A stretch of 64,000 nt of DNA from an uncultured Clostridia bacterium (GCA_937896905.1 CALBOE010000010.1:34145-98144); one strand, 5' to 3'. Shown: positions 43,531 through 51,704, counted from the stretch's first letter. The notes: generated by a model not told the origin, from the sequence alone. Made by a program: numbers and translations.

Positions 43531-43545
43531 ATCAAAATTATAGCA
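43528..43545 (-). promoter_or_regulatory. Extended -10 promoter giving a leaderless rsmF mRNA
   Basis: On the minus strand TGC-TATAAT (hexamer 43537-43542) is followed by exactly 6 bases and the ATG (43528-43530). Confidence 0.55.
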
Positions 43546-43625
43546 GAAACATTAAAAAATTACCACAATTTGTTGATTTTTTTTTGCTTTTTATCTAAAC
43601 TAATAGTAAGAAAAAAGGGGTTACT

Positions 43626-44393
43626 ATGCGCGCATTAGACGTTATTAAACAAAAACAACGTTTTGAAATGTTTAGCCAAAAAACAAAGGAAAAGGTTTTG
43701 GAACTAAACGCTTTTTTTGGCAAGTATAACATGCATTTTGAAGATAGAATTAAAAAAACGTTTATTTACTACGACACACCAAATTTAGACCTGCAAAAAT
43801 CTAGAATTGTGCTTTACATAACACACATTGGAAAATTATGGGAACTAAACATGGCAACCGAAAAAATTAATTCCACAACAAGATACGCCATGCGCACCAA
43901 CTATAAGCATTTTACTTTGCCAATTAAACCTGGTGATAGCTTAATGAAACATAAGGACTTTTTAATTAACAGTTTTAAAGAGATGTTCCTTTCTGGGGTG
44001 GACTTGGATCCGGAATTCCTGCTTCAAAAACTTCAACAGGCCTACACAATTAACACTGTTAGCACAGAATATCGCAGCATTAACGTAACGGGTTTAAAAA
44101 TTACCTATTCCTTCGATAAAGATATTTACACAAACCATTTCAACAACGAAAAAGTTGAACACAACGTTTTAACCATATATCAACATAGCGACAGCAACAC
44201 AAACGAAGCTTATGAAGATTTAATTAGCAAACTAACAAGATATTTAAAAGAACTAACGCCAACCGACGAAACCAAAATTAAAATTGCCCGCCGTTTAACT
44301 TCGGAGAAGGCAATTCAAACCAAAAACTTACAAGCTCAACTTTTGCAAAAAAAGTTGGAAGAAAAAAATAAAAATAAGAAAAAAAGGAAGTAA
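43626..44393 (+). CDS. CYTH-like protein of unknown function
   Basis: The 255-residue protein starts behind AAAGGGG. It shows a possible CYTH/triphosphate-tunnel pattern: YYDTPNLDLQKSRIVLYI resembles the YFDT...L...G..LRIR segment of that family, then WELNMATEK and TEYRSINVTGLKITYSFDKDIY alternate as beta strands. The ExExK motif that binds metal at the N-terminus is not seen, so catalysis is doubtful. The C-terminus is a Lys-rich helix (QLLQKKLEEKNKNKKKRK). Its stop codon lies in the loop of its terminator. Assignment is tentative. Confidence 0.55.
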   Translation: MRALDVIKQKQRFEMFSQKTKEKVLELNAFFGKYNMHFEDRIKKTFIYYDTPNLDLQKSRIVLYITHIGKLWELNMATEKINSTTRYAMRTNYKHFTLPIKPGDSLMKHKDFLINSFKEMFLSGVDLDPEFLLQKLQQAYTINTVSTEYRSINVTGLKITYSFDKDIYTNHFNNEKVEHNVLTIYQHSDSNTNEAYEDLISKLTRYLKELTPTDETKIKIARRLTSEKAIQTKNLQAQLLQKKLEEKNKNKKKRK

Positions 44394-44405
44394 CTTCCTT
44401 TTTTT
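44384..44405 (+). terminator. Terminator with stop codon in its loop
   Basis: AAGGAAG, loop TAA, CTTCCTT and a T-run. The TAA loop (44391-44393) is the stop codon of the upstream gene. Confidence 0.88.
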
Positions 44406-44429
44406 GTTTATACTGTTTATAGTTTAAAT

Positions 44430-45836
44430 TTACGCTTCTTCGGCTTCTGGAATGTCGGCAGATAGGTATTTCCCAACCAATTCTTCAGTTTCACTAACGT
44501 TGTTTGCAATTTTAATTCTGTGAAGATAGTCGTTATCGCCAACCGTTTTATAGAAATACAAGTAATTTTCGTCTAAATCGAAAGCCGGAATTGCAGCTGC
44601 ATCTTGCGATGCTTCTGGTTTAAACAACTTTTCAACGGTTGTTAGCGTTACACTTTCAACGTCTTCACCATTTTTAAGGTCGTTGCAGCTTGCCATTTTA
44701 ACTGCGTTTTTATCATTGCAATAAATGATATATCCATTTTTAATGCCAATAATTTGAACAGTTGTTGCGTCGTCATCTTCCAACACGTTAGAAATTGGAT
44801 TTTGGCTTCCATAAGGTATCATTAAAATTTTATTTTCCTTGCAAACCACAACATCTTCGCCATCTTCGGTTAGGAACATTTGTGTGAAGTTGTTGCTTGC
44901 AAACAACATTTCCAAAGCTTCATCGTTTTTAAAGTTTGCACGATACAAATCTTCATTCTCGCCATTTTTAATTGTTGCGTAAACATATTTATTAGAAACA
45001 AATTTAACTTTAATTTCGTTTGCGTTAATTTCATATTCTGTTTTGCTGTTAGAAGCAACATTATAGCGGAAAAGCACATTTTCGGTTTCGTCTGTGCCGT
45101 TCTTTTTGCGGTTTAAAGCAAAGAAAACATTTGCACATTGATCCGCTTCGCCAACTTCAACGTTGGAGGTTGTGTCCCAAACAACAGTAGATAATTTTGT
45201 TGCAACTTTTTCAACATTCTTCTTGTTGTTAAGGTCCACCCTGTATAGCACATTTTCGTCGGCATTATCTAAACTTGTTCCGCTTTCAAACACTAACAAA
45301 TATGCGTTAGATCCATTAAAGAAATATTTAAAACTTAATTTATCGTTATTAACTGTGGATTGATAAACTTTTTCCACCTTTTCAGTTTCTAGGTTCATGC
45401 GGTTAAACACAACCCTTTGCTTAGCCCATTCGGCATCGCCAACCTTGCCAGACACATCTTCCAAACAAGGAGTGGTAAAATATAAATAACCTTTATTTGC
45501 AAACAAATTAGTTGCTTCAAACCCACAAAGCGCATTGCTTAGAACTCTAGCATTTTCCACTTCGCCGTTTTCGTTGCGTTGCAAGTTTCCGTTTTCATCA
45601 AGTTCTGCAACCATTAATGCCCCAACGGTGAAAGTTTGATTCTTGCTTGTTAAATCGTCAGTGTCGTTATATCCGTTAACAAAGTAAAGGAAATTTCCAA
45701 CCTTAACCGAAAATCCGCCGTTATTTTCACCAACTGCGCCTTTAGGTGGGTGCCCACCATCTGGTTTGCAAGCAACAAGCCCAAAACCAAAAACGCAAAG
45801 CATTAAGCATATTAAAATTTTAGTAAACTTTTTCAT
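44430..45836 (-). CDS. Lipoprotein, beta-propeller-like
   Basis: The N-terminus MKKFTKILICLMLCVFGFGL runs into a lipobox, LVAC at residues 20-23, so the mature protein is lipid-anchored at Cys23 on the outer face of the membrane. The rest of the 468-residue protein repeats short blade-like strands with aromatic and Asp/Asn turns (GNFLYFVNGYND, KGYLYFTTPC, NKYVYATIKNGENEDLYRA, ENYLYFYKTVGDNDYLHRI). This resembles the DUF5050-type propellers seen in clostridial surface lipoproteins. An AGAGG site precedes the ATG. Function unknown; sensing or binding is an inference. Confidence 0.82.
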   Translation of the reverse strand: MKKFTKILICLMLCVFGFGLVACKPDGGHPPKGAVGENNGGFSVKVGNFLYFVNGYNDTDDLTSKNQTFTVGALMVAELDENGNLQRNENGEVENARVLSNALCGFEATNLFANKGYLYFTTPCLEDVSGKVGDAEWAKQRVVFNRMNLETEKVEKVYQSTVNNDKLSFKYFFNGSNAYLLVFESGTSLDNADENVLYRVDLNNKKNVEKVATKLSTVVWDTTSNVEVGEADQCANVFFALNRKKNGTDETENVLFRYNVASNSKTEYEINANEIKVKFVSNKYVYATIKNGENEDLYRANFKNDEALEMLFASNNFTQMFLTEDGEDVVVCKENKILMIPYGSQNPISNVLEDDDATTVQIIGIKNGYIIYCNDKNAVKMASCNDLKNGEDVESVTLTTVEKLFKPEASQDAAAIPAFDLDENYLYFYKTVGDNDYLHRIKIANNVSETEELVGKYLSADIPEAEEA

Positions 45837-46050
45837 TCTAACCTCTAAATAATTATAGCCAAAAATTTACGCATTAAACAAACCGAAAATTGGCCTAATT
45901 AACCGTTTAAATTGCTTAAAACATATTAGCACAACAAGGCAACATTGTCAATCAATTTAGTAAAAGGAAATACCAAAAAATGCGTAGAAATTCGGCAAAA
46001 AATAACCACATAGTGCCAAAATTCTTGTAATAACCTAAAATTTGGGCTGA

Positions 46051-46065
46051 TATAATAGAAATATG
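46051..46065 (+). promoter_or_regulatory. Extended -10 promoter giving a leaderless mRNA
   Basis: TGA-TATAAT (hexamer 46051-46056) stands 6 bases before the ATG at 46063; no Shine-Dalgarno. Confidence 0.55.
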
Positions 46066-47214
46066 AAAAGCAAAACCATAATAATTCAATCCCCCACCAG
46101 CCCGCAACAGCGCGGAATTTTAACCCTAACTGAAGAAACCGACCTTTTAACCTGCAAACTAAGGTTATATAACTGCCCCAAACTAAGCAGCGAATGCAAG
46201 TTGGGAATATATCACAACAAAGAGGTTTTCACCGCCAATTTGCTAGAAAAAAATGGAACATATTTAAGTTCGTTTGTTGGCAATTTTAACATGGAAAACG
46301 ACTTTTATTCCGCCATAATAAACCCCCAAAATTCCAATGAGGTTTTGCTGGCGGGCGGAACTTATGCGGGGTGCTATTTTAACGACTATTCTGTTTTTGA
46401 AGAAAAAGAATACGCCAATCAGCAACTTCGCTCTGCTGAGTGTGACAAAGAGATACTTCGTTCCACTCAGTATAACAATGCAAATAATAACAATCAAAAT
46501 ATTCCTTGTCATTCTGAACGCAGTGAAGAATCTGAACAACCTTGCCCAAACTGTGCAACCTGCAAATATAAAGAATTTTTCTATTCCAATTTTAAGGATA
46601 ATAAGCATGCGGAAACAAACAAAGATTACCTAGTGGGCACTGGCAACAACGTAACAGAATGCCACACCACGCTTGCAACAACAACCCTGCAAGATGAAAA
46701 CGAGATATTTAGCACGACTGAGTGTAACAAAGAGATACTTCGCTCTGCTCAGTATAACAATGGTGTGTGTCATTCTGAACGCATACCTTGTCATTCTGAA
46801 CGTAGTGAAGAATCTCAGGGATACTTCGCTTCGCTCAGTATGACAAAAAATGAATGTCAAGGCAATATTAATCAACAAAGGGAAATTCCTAAAAGCCTAA
46901 TTGAACAACTTATTCCACAGTTTAACTACATTTTTGAAAACTACCCGCCAAACAGCGAATTAAACAACCTTGTTATGGGCGGAAAATTTGTGCAAATAAA
47001 TGAAAATGGCGAAAACTATTCGCTGGGCGCAATATACGAAAACAACCAAATGAAATACATTTGCTATGCCCTAAAATGCAGTTACAACACGCCTCCGCCC
47101 AAAGAACTTGGCAAGCACCACCAATGGCTTCCGCTAGATGTGGCAGACCCCTTAACCGACGGATATTACCTAGTTTTTCAAGATGCGCACGACCTTAAAA
47201 TTGTGGAAATGTAA
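46063..47214 (+). CDS. Two-domain hypothetical protein interrupted by translated REP-like repeats
   Basis: Not a recognised family. Residues 1-115 form an N-terminal domain (GILTLTEETDLLTCKLRLYN, LGIYHNKEVFTANL, GGTYAGCYFND). Residues about 275-383 form a C-terminal domain (IPQFNYIFENYPPNSELNNL, HHQWLPLDVADPLTDGYYLV). The two are characteristic of a Firmicute protein that can exist without the middle. Between them, residues about 120-266 are low-complexity peptides, such as CHSERSEES and EILRSTQYNNA, produced by intergenic-type repeat DNA that happens to be open in this frame. The reading frame is unbroken, so the insertions were tolerated, probably as an unstructured linker. Confidence 0.7.
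   Translation: MKSKTIIIQSPTSPQQRGILTLTEETDLLTCKLRLYNCPKLSSECKLGIYHNKEVFTANLLEKNGTYLSSFVGNFNMENDFYSAIINPQNSNEVLLAGGTYAGCYFNDYSVFEEKEYANQQLRSAECDKEILRSTQYNNANNNNQNIPCHSERSEESEQPCPNCATCKYKEFFYSNFKDNKHAETNKDYLVGTGNNVTECHTTLATTTLQDENEIFSTTECNKEILRSAQYNNGVCHSERIPCHSERSEESQGYFASLSMTKNECQGNINQQREIPKSLIEQLIPQFNYIFENYPPNSELNNLVMGGKFVQINENGENYSLGAIYENNQMKYICYALKCSYNTPPPKELGKHHQWLPLDVADPLTDGYYLVFQDAHDLKIVEM
46420..46850 (+). repeat. Cluster of REP-like palindromic repeats inside a gene
   Basis: At least four copies of a TCATTCTGAACG(C/T)AGTGAAGAATC unit or its inverse (ATACTTCG...CACTCAGTATAAC) occur at 46425-46478, 46505-46533, 46710-46765 and 46778-46844. The best paired copy, 46790-46844, is a 55-nt imperfect palindrome: GTCATTCTGAACG... 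and ...CGCTCAGTATGAC. Such repeats are known as dispersed intergenic elements in many bacteria; here they lie in an open frame. Confidence 0.82.
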
Positions 47215-47284
47215 AACTTAAACCATTGGTTTTTAATGTAATTAAAAACGAAAAAATTGAAAATTAAAAAAATTTTTAATTCAC

Positions 47285-47337
47285 TATAATGGGAATTTGC
47301 TTGGTTGCTCTTCTAGCTTTCGGTGGTACTTATGCGT
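47285..47337 (+). repeat. Left arm of a perfect 53-bp inverted repeat
   Basis: The arm starts TATAATGGGAATTTGC and ends GGTACTTATGCGT. It is identical, in reverse complement, to 48656-48708. It codes for MGICLVALLAFGGTYA, the hydrophobic core and cleavage region of a SipW-type signal peptide. Similarity ends sharply on the outer side and drops on the inner side. Confidence 0.95.
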
Positions 47338-47861
47338 ACTTTACTGCTAGCGCAAATAGCAAAAAAGCTACTGTTACTACTGGTATCGTAGCATTAACAT
47401 CTGGTGCTAAGGTTGAAACTACAATCACAGGCGCCGTAACCGGAACTCCTGTTTTAGGAGATGTTGTATATTCAATAGGGACAACCGATGTTAGAAGTTT
47501 TGCTTTCGTAAAAATGGTTGTTACATCTGCAGATGGTGTAACCGCAAAAGATTTGTTTGGCAGTGACATTACCGTTAACGCTGCTTGGACAAAATTGACT
47601 GGAGTTGAGGGCGTTGATGATGTATGGTATCAAGAATATAAAGAAACAGAAGGTGACACTTTCGCTGGAGCCTTTATTTCTGCTTTAACTGTTACAGCTA
47701 GCCCAAATTGGGTTGAAGGTGAATCTCAACCAAAAGCAATGGGTGCTAATTTTACAATTTCATTAACAGGTCAATCAGTTCAAGCTTACAAATCTGGAGC
47801 TCAAGGCTCAGAAGTATATCATACAGCTGCTGAAGCTTATGCATTATTGACATGGAATTAA
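47289..47861 (+). CDS. Headless TasA-like gene, silent cassette candidate
   Basis: The frame starts at an ATG inside the inverted repeat and encodes 190 residues. It begins MGICLVALLAFGGTYAYFTA, so the basic n-region that its partner at 48758 has (MTKNKTRKMTK) is missing. No Shine-Dalgarno and no good promoter lie upstream. The remaining beta-sandwich body (TTGIVALTSGAKVETTITG to SVQAYKSGAQGSEVYHTAAE) is intact and diverged from the partner. An intact body without expression signals suggests that it is used only after DNA inversion, which would join it in frame to the partner's start. It has its own terminator. Confidence 0.8.
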   Translation: MGICLVALLAFGGTYAYFTASANSKKATVTTGIVALTSGAKVETTITGAVTGTPVLGDVVYSIGTTDVRSFAFVKMVVTSADGVTAKDLFGSDITVNAAWTKLTGVEGVDDVWYQEYKETEGDTFAGAFISALTVTASPNWVEGESQPKAMGANFTISLTGQSVQAYKSGAQGSEVYHTAAEAYALLTWN

Positions 47862-47877
47862 TCTTTAAGATTAACAA

Positions 47878-47905
47878 AAAATCTCTCATCAGAGAGATTT
47901 TTTCT
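47878..47905 (+). terminator. Terminator of the headless TasA-like gene
   Basis: ATCTCTC (47881-47887), loop ATCA, GAGAGAT (47892-47898), then T-run. It sits inside the invertible segment. Confidence 0.9.
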
Positions 47906-47916
47906 TTTAAAAAAAC

Positions 47917-48015
47917 GGGGTTCCCACAAAGCGAAGGCTTTGAAGGGGATAAGGAATAGTCGCCCAATGGGCGAACTATTACGTAATCTTGCGTATGCAA
48001 GATTTTGCCCCCCCC
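47917..48015. repeat. Cloverleaf-like intergenic element C
   Basis: GGGG (47917-47920) opposes C8 (48008-48015). Inside are three hairpins: CAAAGC/GCTTTG (47927-47942), AATAGTCGCCC/GGGCG-ACTATT (47955-47980) and AATCTTGC/GCAAGATT (47985-48004). It lies between the two convergent TasA-like cassettes. The outer stem is weaker than in the elements at 23966 and 26300. Confidence 0.65.
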
Positions 48016-48096
48016 ACAAGGTATATATTTATATGTGAGAAATGAAAACTTTTTCATTTCTCACTTTATTAATATATATAAAGCAACAAAAAACAG

Positions 48097-48126
48097 CAAA
48101 AAAACTCACCTAATAGTGAGTTTTTT
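48097..48126 (-). terminator. Terminator of the expressed TasA-like gene
   Basis: AAAACTCAC (48101-48109) and GTGAGTTTT (48116-48124); the minus strand runs into seven T. It belongs to the body segment and would move with it on inversion. Confidence 0.88.
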
Positions 48127-48146
48127 CTTGTGTTAATCTTTTAGGA

Positions 48147-48758
48147 TTAAGCTTTTGGGAATAATAATGCTGCTGCATCTGCTGCAGTGGTTGCTGCAGA
48201 TTTTTGAATAGAGCGACATTTGATTGTAAGTGTAGCATTAACACCCATGTCGTCATGTGCATCATTATTAGAAGAGTCTGCATTCCAATCAGAAGAAACT
48301 TCAATTGCAGTTGCAAAAACGTGAGTTCTGTTTGTATCTTCTGTAGATGCTTCTTTAACGAAGTAAACAACAGTTGTGCCTGTTGCACCTGTAGCTGCAT
48401 TAGCAGCAGCTACTTCTGAACCAAAAGTGTTGCCTGTATAAGACAATTTGCTTAGTAATGTAGCATTACCTGTTGTTGAAACTTGAAGAACAATCCAAGT
48501 GTCAACGTCTGATTTGTCTTCTACTTGGATGGCAGCTGAAATAGTGTCACCAGGTAAAACACCAGTTTCTGTTAATGTAACAGTTGAACCGTTAAGCAAA
48601 ACTGTACCAGTGGTAATTGAACCTGTAACAAGGTCTGCAGATGTAGCGGTAAACCACGCATAAGTACCACCGAAAGCTAGAAGAGCAACCAAGCAAATTC
48701 CCATTATAATAACGGCAAAAGTTGATTTTGTCATCTTTCTTGTTTTATTTTTTGTCAT
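48147..48758 (-). CDS. TasA/camelysin-like secreted protein, expressed copy
   Basis: The ATG at 48758 lies behind AAAGGGGA. The 203-residue protein has a full SipW-type signal peptide: basic MTKNKTRKMTKSTFAV, then the hydrophobic core shared through the inverted repeat, then TYAWFTATSADL. The mature part is a beta-sandwich of the TasA/camelysin type (TTGTVLLNGSTVTLTETG, PGDTISAAIQVEDKSDVDTW). It probably forms surface fibres or coats. A 5' untranslated region of up to 250 nt precedes it. The 53-bp repeat occupies codons about 17-34. Confidence 0.85.
   Translation of the reverse strand: MTKNKTRKMTKSTFAVIIMGICLVALLAFGGTYAWFTATSADLVTGSITTGTVLLNGSTVTLTETGVLPGDTISAAIQVEDKSDVDTWIVLQVSTTGNATLLSKLSYTGNTFGSEVAAANAATGATGTTVVYFVKEASTEDTNRTHVFATAIEVSSDWNADSSNNDAHDDMGVNATLTIKCRSIQKSAATTAADAAALLFPKA
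48656..48708 (-). repeat. Right arm of the 53-bp inverted repeat
   Basis: Perfect reverse complement of 47285-47337. The segment 47338-48655 (1318 bp) between the arms holds both TasA-like bodies and both terminators and is invertible in principle. Confidence 0.95.
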
Positions 48759-49000
48759 TTTTAATTTCCCCTTTTAATATTTTTTGTTTGGGCTTGCACC
48801 AAACCGCTGTTTGCATTTAACTGATGTTAAACGCAGATTTGCAACTTTAAGTTGCCATAATTCCTAAAATGCTTTCTTTTGTGAAGTGCATTTTATATAG
48901 TTTGCCACACCCCAAGGATATCGTTAGGGAGCGACTTGTTTGCTTATAAACTAATTTTCTTCACTTTGTTCGAAAATATAGTTTGTTGTTACTCAAAATA
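48759..49000 (-). promoter_or_regulatory. Upstream region of the expressed TasA-like gene
   Basis: On the minus strand this stretch contains hairpin-forming pairs: GCAACTT/AAGTTGC near 48855, GTTTAAC...GTTAAA near 48825, and GTTTGG/CCAAAC near 48792. A long structured leader with regulation is possible. I found no promoter I would defend and no known riboswitch core. Confidence 0.35.
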
Positions 49001-49187
49001 AACAAACAAATTTGCAAATTTATTTGTGCCAACATAAGCACAACTTACAAGCAATCTACATCGACCTCGACCACTTTCAACATAATAATACCGCTTTTCG
49101 ACACATTAAGTCAAACAAATTTAACAACTTTTTAAAAAATTATTTTTTCACAAACCCACTTGCAAAATTTTTATTATGTGCTATTAT

Positions 49188-49268
49188 ATTAATGGAATTA
49201 ATGGACGTATTAATGGAATTAATGGACGTATTAATGAAATTAATGGACGTATTAATGAAATTAATGGA
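49188..49268 (+). repeat. Short tandem repeat, 21-bp unit, about four copies
   Basis: Unit TATTAATGGAATTAATGGACG is repeated four times, with the last two copies carrying one change (GGA to GAA). The 588-bp gap 48759-49346 otherwise holds only the TasA leader and AT-rich sequence. The unit is 21 bp, so the repeat stays open in frame, but no gene is supported. Confidence 0.85.
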
Positions 49269-49346
49269 AACTTCTATTAATGTAATTAATTGAAACCTTT
49301 ATTGATGTAATTAAATATAACTTCAATTTGTTTTATAGGGGGCTTT

Positions 49347-50702
49347 ATGGCAAAAAGAAATAATTCTAATTGGTGGGCTTACGAAGGGCTAGATTTTGAA
49401 ACCGACATTATATCCGCCACCAACCTGCAAGAAATTAACGACTGCCAAAATTTAGCTGCGTTTGAATTTCACAAACAAAAAGAACAATCTGCACAAATGA
49501 AAACTTGTTGGGACTTGTTTGCATCTTATTCCATGGCGCTAAACAGAATGTATGTGCAAGTGGTTCCACTTTTTGTTAATCTGCATTTGGGAGAGGTTGA
49601 ATTTTTTGAATTTATGGGTGTGCCGTGCACCAACTTAAATGGATCGCTTCCCGGCACGGAACGAATTGCTAAAGTGGAAGCTCTTAAACCTTTGGCAGAT
49701 AAAATTAGAAAAGCCGAAAGAAAATTAAGCGACCATTTTGTTTCTTCCAAAAAAACAGAAACCGCTGGGCAGTTTATGCTTAAGCACCAAATTTTAACCA
49801 ATCTTCAGCATTTTGCAAACAGAGTTTGGTTGCTTTATGGTATGTGCACTTATAAACTCACAGTTATGACGCACGAACGTGCCAAACAATATAACCACAA
49901 AAACAGCCCTAAGGAATATAACAAACTTTATGTTAAACTTTTGCAAGGAAAAGCGTTGCTAGAAAATGTGGACAGAAACACCGTTGTTAACATTTCGGAA
50001 AACAAAAACCTGTTCACCCCAACCGAAGTTAACCCAAGAAGCGAATTTGAAAACATTGTTGTTGCTTTGGGCGAACACGCTTTTAGTTTGGAAGATTACA
50101 ACACTGCGCTTGCATCTCTTAACCCTAACCAAGCAACTGAACATAAGGATTTTAAACTTTTAACCTTTAACTACATTCAAGGCAGCAGCATTAACATTTT
50201 ACCAATTAAGCAATGGATTGAAAGCGCAAAACAAAAAAAGATAGATTTAACCTTTTTAAAACCAAACTTTACAAGCAATAACAATGCTCGTTTGCCCGAC
50301 ATTCTTGCCACAATACAAAATTTGTGCAAACTAATTAAAGGGTTAAAGTTTAAATATAAAACCAAATCTATTGCCAACGCTTTGGGTGAATTGTATGATT
50401 GCAGGTTGCAACTTAAATTTATGTTGCCTCACCTAGAAACATATAAACAGCACCTTATTAACGAACAAAAAATTAGCATTAAAAAAGTTATGCACGATTT
50501 GGAAGTTTACGACAAAGAAACCGCCATTGAATATTTGGAAACCGCACACCCAGAACACCTAAACTCACTTAAGCAGGCAGTTAACCTTTGCAGCAAATCC
50601 ATTGCAAGCATAACCGAAACCTTGCAACAAATAGACGAGTGCCAACAACATTACGGAAATTTACCATTCCACGATATTAACGAAACCGAAAACGATGTTT
50701 AA
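49347..50702 (+). CDS. Hypothetical 451-aa protein, mostly helical
   Basis: No family recognised. An AGGGGG site lies 6 bases before the ATG. The soluble protein lacks signal or membrane segments. It looks helical, with many Leu/Lys/Asn positions (LADKIRKAERKLSDHFVSSK, LPDILATIQNLCKLIKGLKF, SLKQAVNLCSKSIASITETL) and a Trp-rich start (NSNWWAYEGLDFETD). It may be a scaffold or structural protein. Base use is like the neighbouring chromosomal genes. Monocistronic, ending before an AT-rich gap with a strong terminator. Confidence 0.75.
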   Translation: MAKRNNSNWWAYEGLDFETDIISATNLQEINDCQNLAAFEFHKQKEQSAQMKTCWDLFASYSMALNRMYVQVVPLFVNLHLGEVEFFEFMGVPCTNLNGSLPGTERIAKVEALKPLADKIRKAERKLSDHFVSSKKTETAGQFMLKHQILTNLQHFANRVWLLYGMCTYKLTVMTHERAKQYNHKNSPKEYNKLYVKLLQGKALLENVDRNTVVNISENKNLFTPTEVNPRSEFENIVVALGEHAFSLEDYNTALASLNPNQATEHKDFKLLTFNYIQGSSINILPIKQWIESAKQKKIDLTFLKPNFTSNNNARLPDILATIQNLCKLIKGLKFKYKTKSIANALGELYDCRLQLKFMLPHLETYKQHLINEQKISIKKVMHDLEVYDKETAIEYLETAHPEHLNSLKQAVNLCSKSIASITETLQQIDECQQHYGNLPFHDINETENDV

Positions 50703-50865
50703 AAACTTTTAGCCCAATAAAATTAACAAAACCCAAATAGAAATTTAAAATTAATAATTAAATTAAGCAAAAAAATGTTATTAAATTAATTGGCAATTAT
50801 TTATTAATTAAAAATGAAAAACATTTAAAATTTAAATTATTTTAATAAAAAATAATTATTTTAGC

Positions 50866-50895
50866 AAAAAAATGGGCAATTTTGCCCATTTTTTA
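50866..50895. terminator. Bidirectional terminator
   Basis: AATGGGCAA (50871-50879) and TTGCCCATT (50882-50890) with A- and T-runs outside. It separates the convergent genes ending at 50702 and 50977; the rest of the 274-bp gap is AT-rich. Confidence 0.88.
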
Positions 50896-50976
50896 TTTTT
50901 TAATTAATTTTTAATTTAAAATTAGTTTTTATTTAATATGCATTTATGTTTTTTTATTTAATTAAATGATTAATAA

Positions 50977-51447
50977 TTAAACTGTGGTTTGGTCTTCTGC
51001 GTCGGCAGTTTTTTCCGCTTCTGCCAAGCCAGAAATTATAGATTTATATGTTATTTTTTTAACATCTTTCAAAGTGCAACCTTTACGGAATTCTTTCATT
51101 TGGGTTTCTTTTGCAACTTGTTTTGCAGTTTTAATAATTTCTGTTGCACCAAAAGCGTCTACAACCTTGGCAATAACGTCACTGCCGTATGTCTTTTCAA
51201 GCTTCAAAAGTTCATCTAACTGTTGCAGTGTTGCTTGTTTAGATTTTGCTTTAATAACTAACAAAATTTCGTCTGCTGTTGCAGCCTTTTTATTGTTGTG
51301 CAAATATCTTGCCACATCTTTTGGTTCTAGTTTGCACACGTTAACCTTACCCACCATAGATACATTAACATAATATTCTTGGCCATTTTGAATGTTTTCT
51401 GCAATGCTTGCGCCTGTTTCTTTTTCTGGATATTTTGGATAAATCAT
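50977..51447 (-). CDS. Hypothetical 156-aa protein
   Basis: No family recognised. A GAGGGG site precedes the ATG. The N-terminal 45 residues look like a beta fold (GQEYYVNVSMVGKVNVCKLE), followed by helical segments with many Lys and Glu (AKSKQATLQQLDELLKLEKT, EIIKTAKQVAKETQMKEFRK). No signal peptide or membrane segment. Small cytoplasmic protein of unknown role, adjacent to but outside the integrated element at tRNA-Ser. Confidence 0.7.
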   Translation of the reverse strand: MIYPKYPEKETGASIAENIQNGQEYYVNVSMVGKVNVCKLEPKDVARYLHNNKKAATADEILLVIKAKSKQATLQQLDELLKLEKTYGSDVIAKVVDAFGATEIIKTAKQVAKETQMKEFRKGCTLKDVKKITYKSIISGLAEAEKTADAEDQTTV

Positions 51448-51704
51448 AACCCCTCCTCTGTTCTAATAATTACATATTAGCATATGATAGCCAATCTGTC
51501 AACCCCCAAATTTTGCATTCCCTTATTACGCCCCCTGCTTTAACTAAACTTTTCTTGCTACTTATTTTCTCTACCTTTAAACACACATAACTAGCCAATA
51601 ACTACTTTACGTTTGGTTTAATCTGCACTTTAAGCGAACGAAAGTGCCAAAATAACCCGTAAAAACTTTCTTTAATAATTTTAAAAATTTTTGCACCCTT
51701 TAAG

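Noticed and set aside
46500..46850. HSERSEES peptides as a functional protein motif
   Set aside because: The DNA is a dispersed palindromic repeat that also occurs in the reverse orientation in the same gene; the peptide is a by-product of reading the repeat.
49188..49268. CRISPR array in the tandem repeat
   Set aside because: Units are contiguous 21-bp repeats without spacers, and there are no cas genes in the window.
49012..49293. 93-aa frame over the 21-bp tandem repeats
   Set aside because: The frame exists because the unit is a multiple of three; no ribosome-binding site or conserved sequence.
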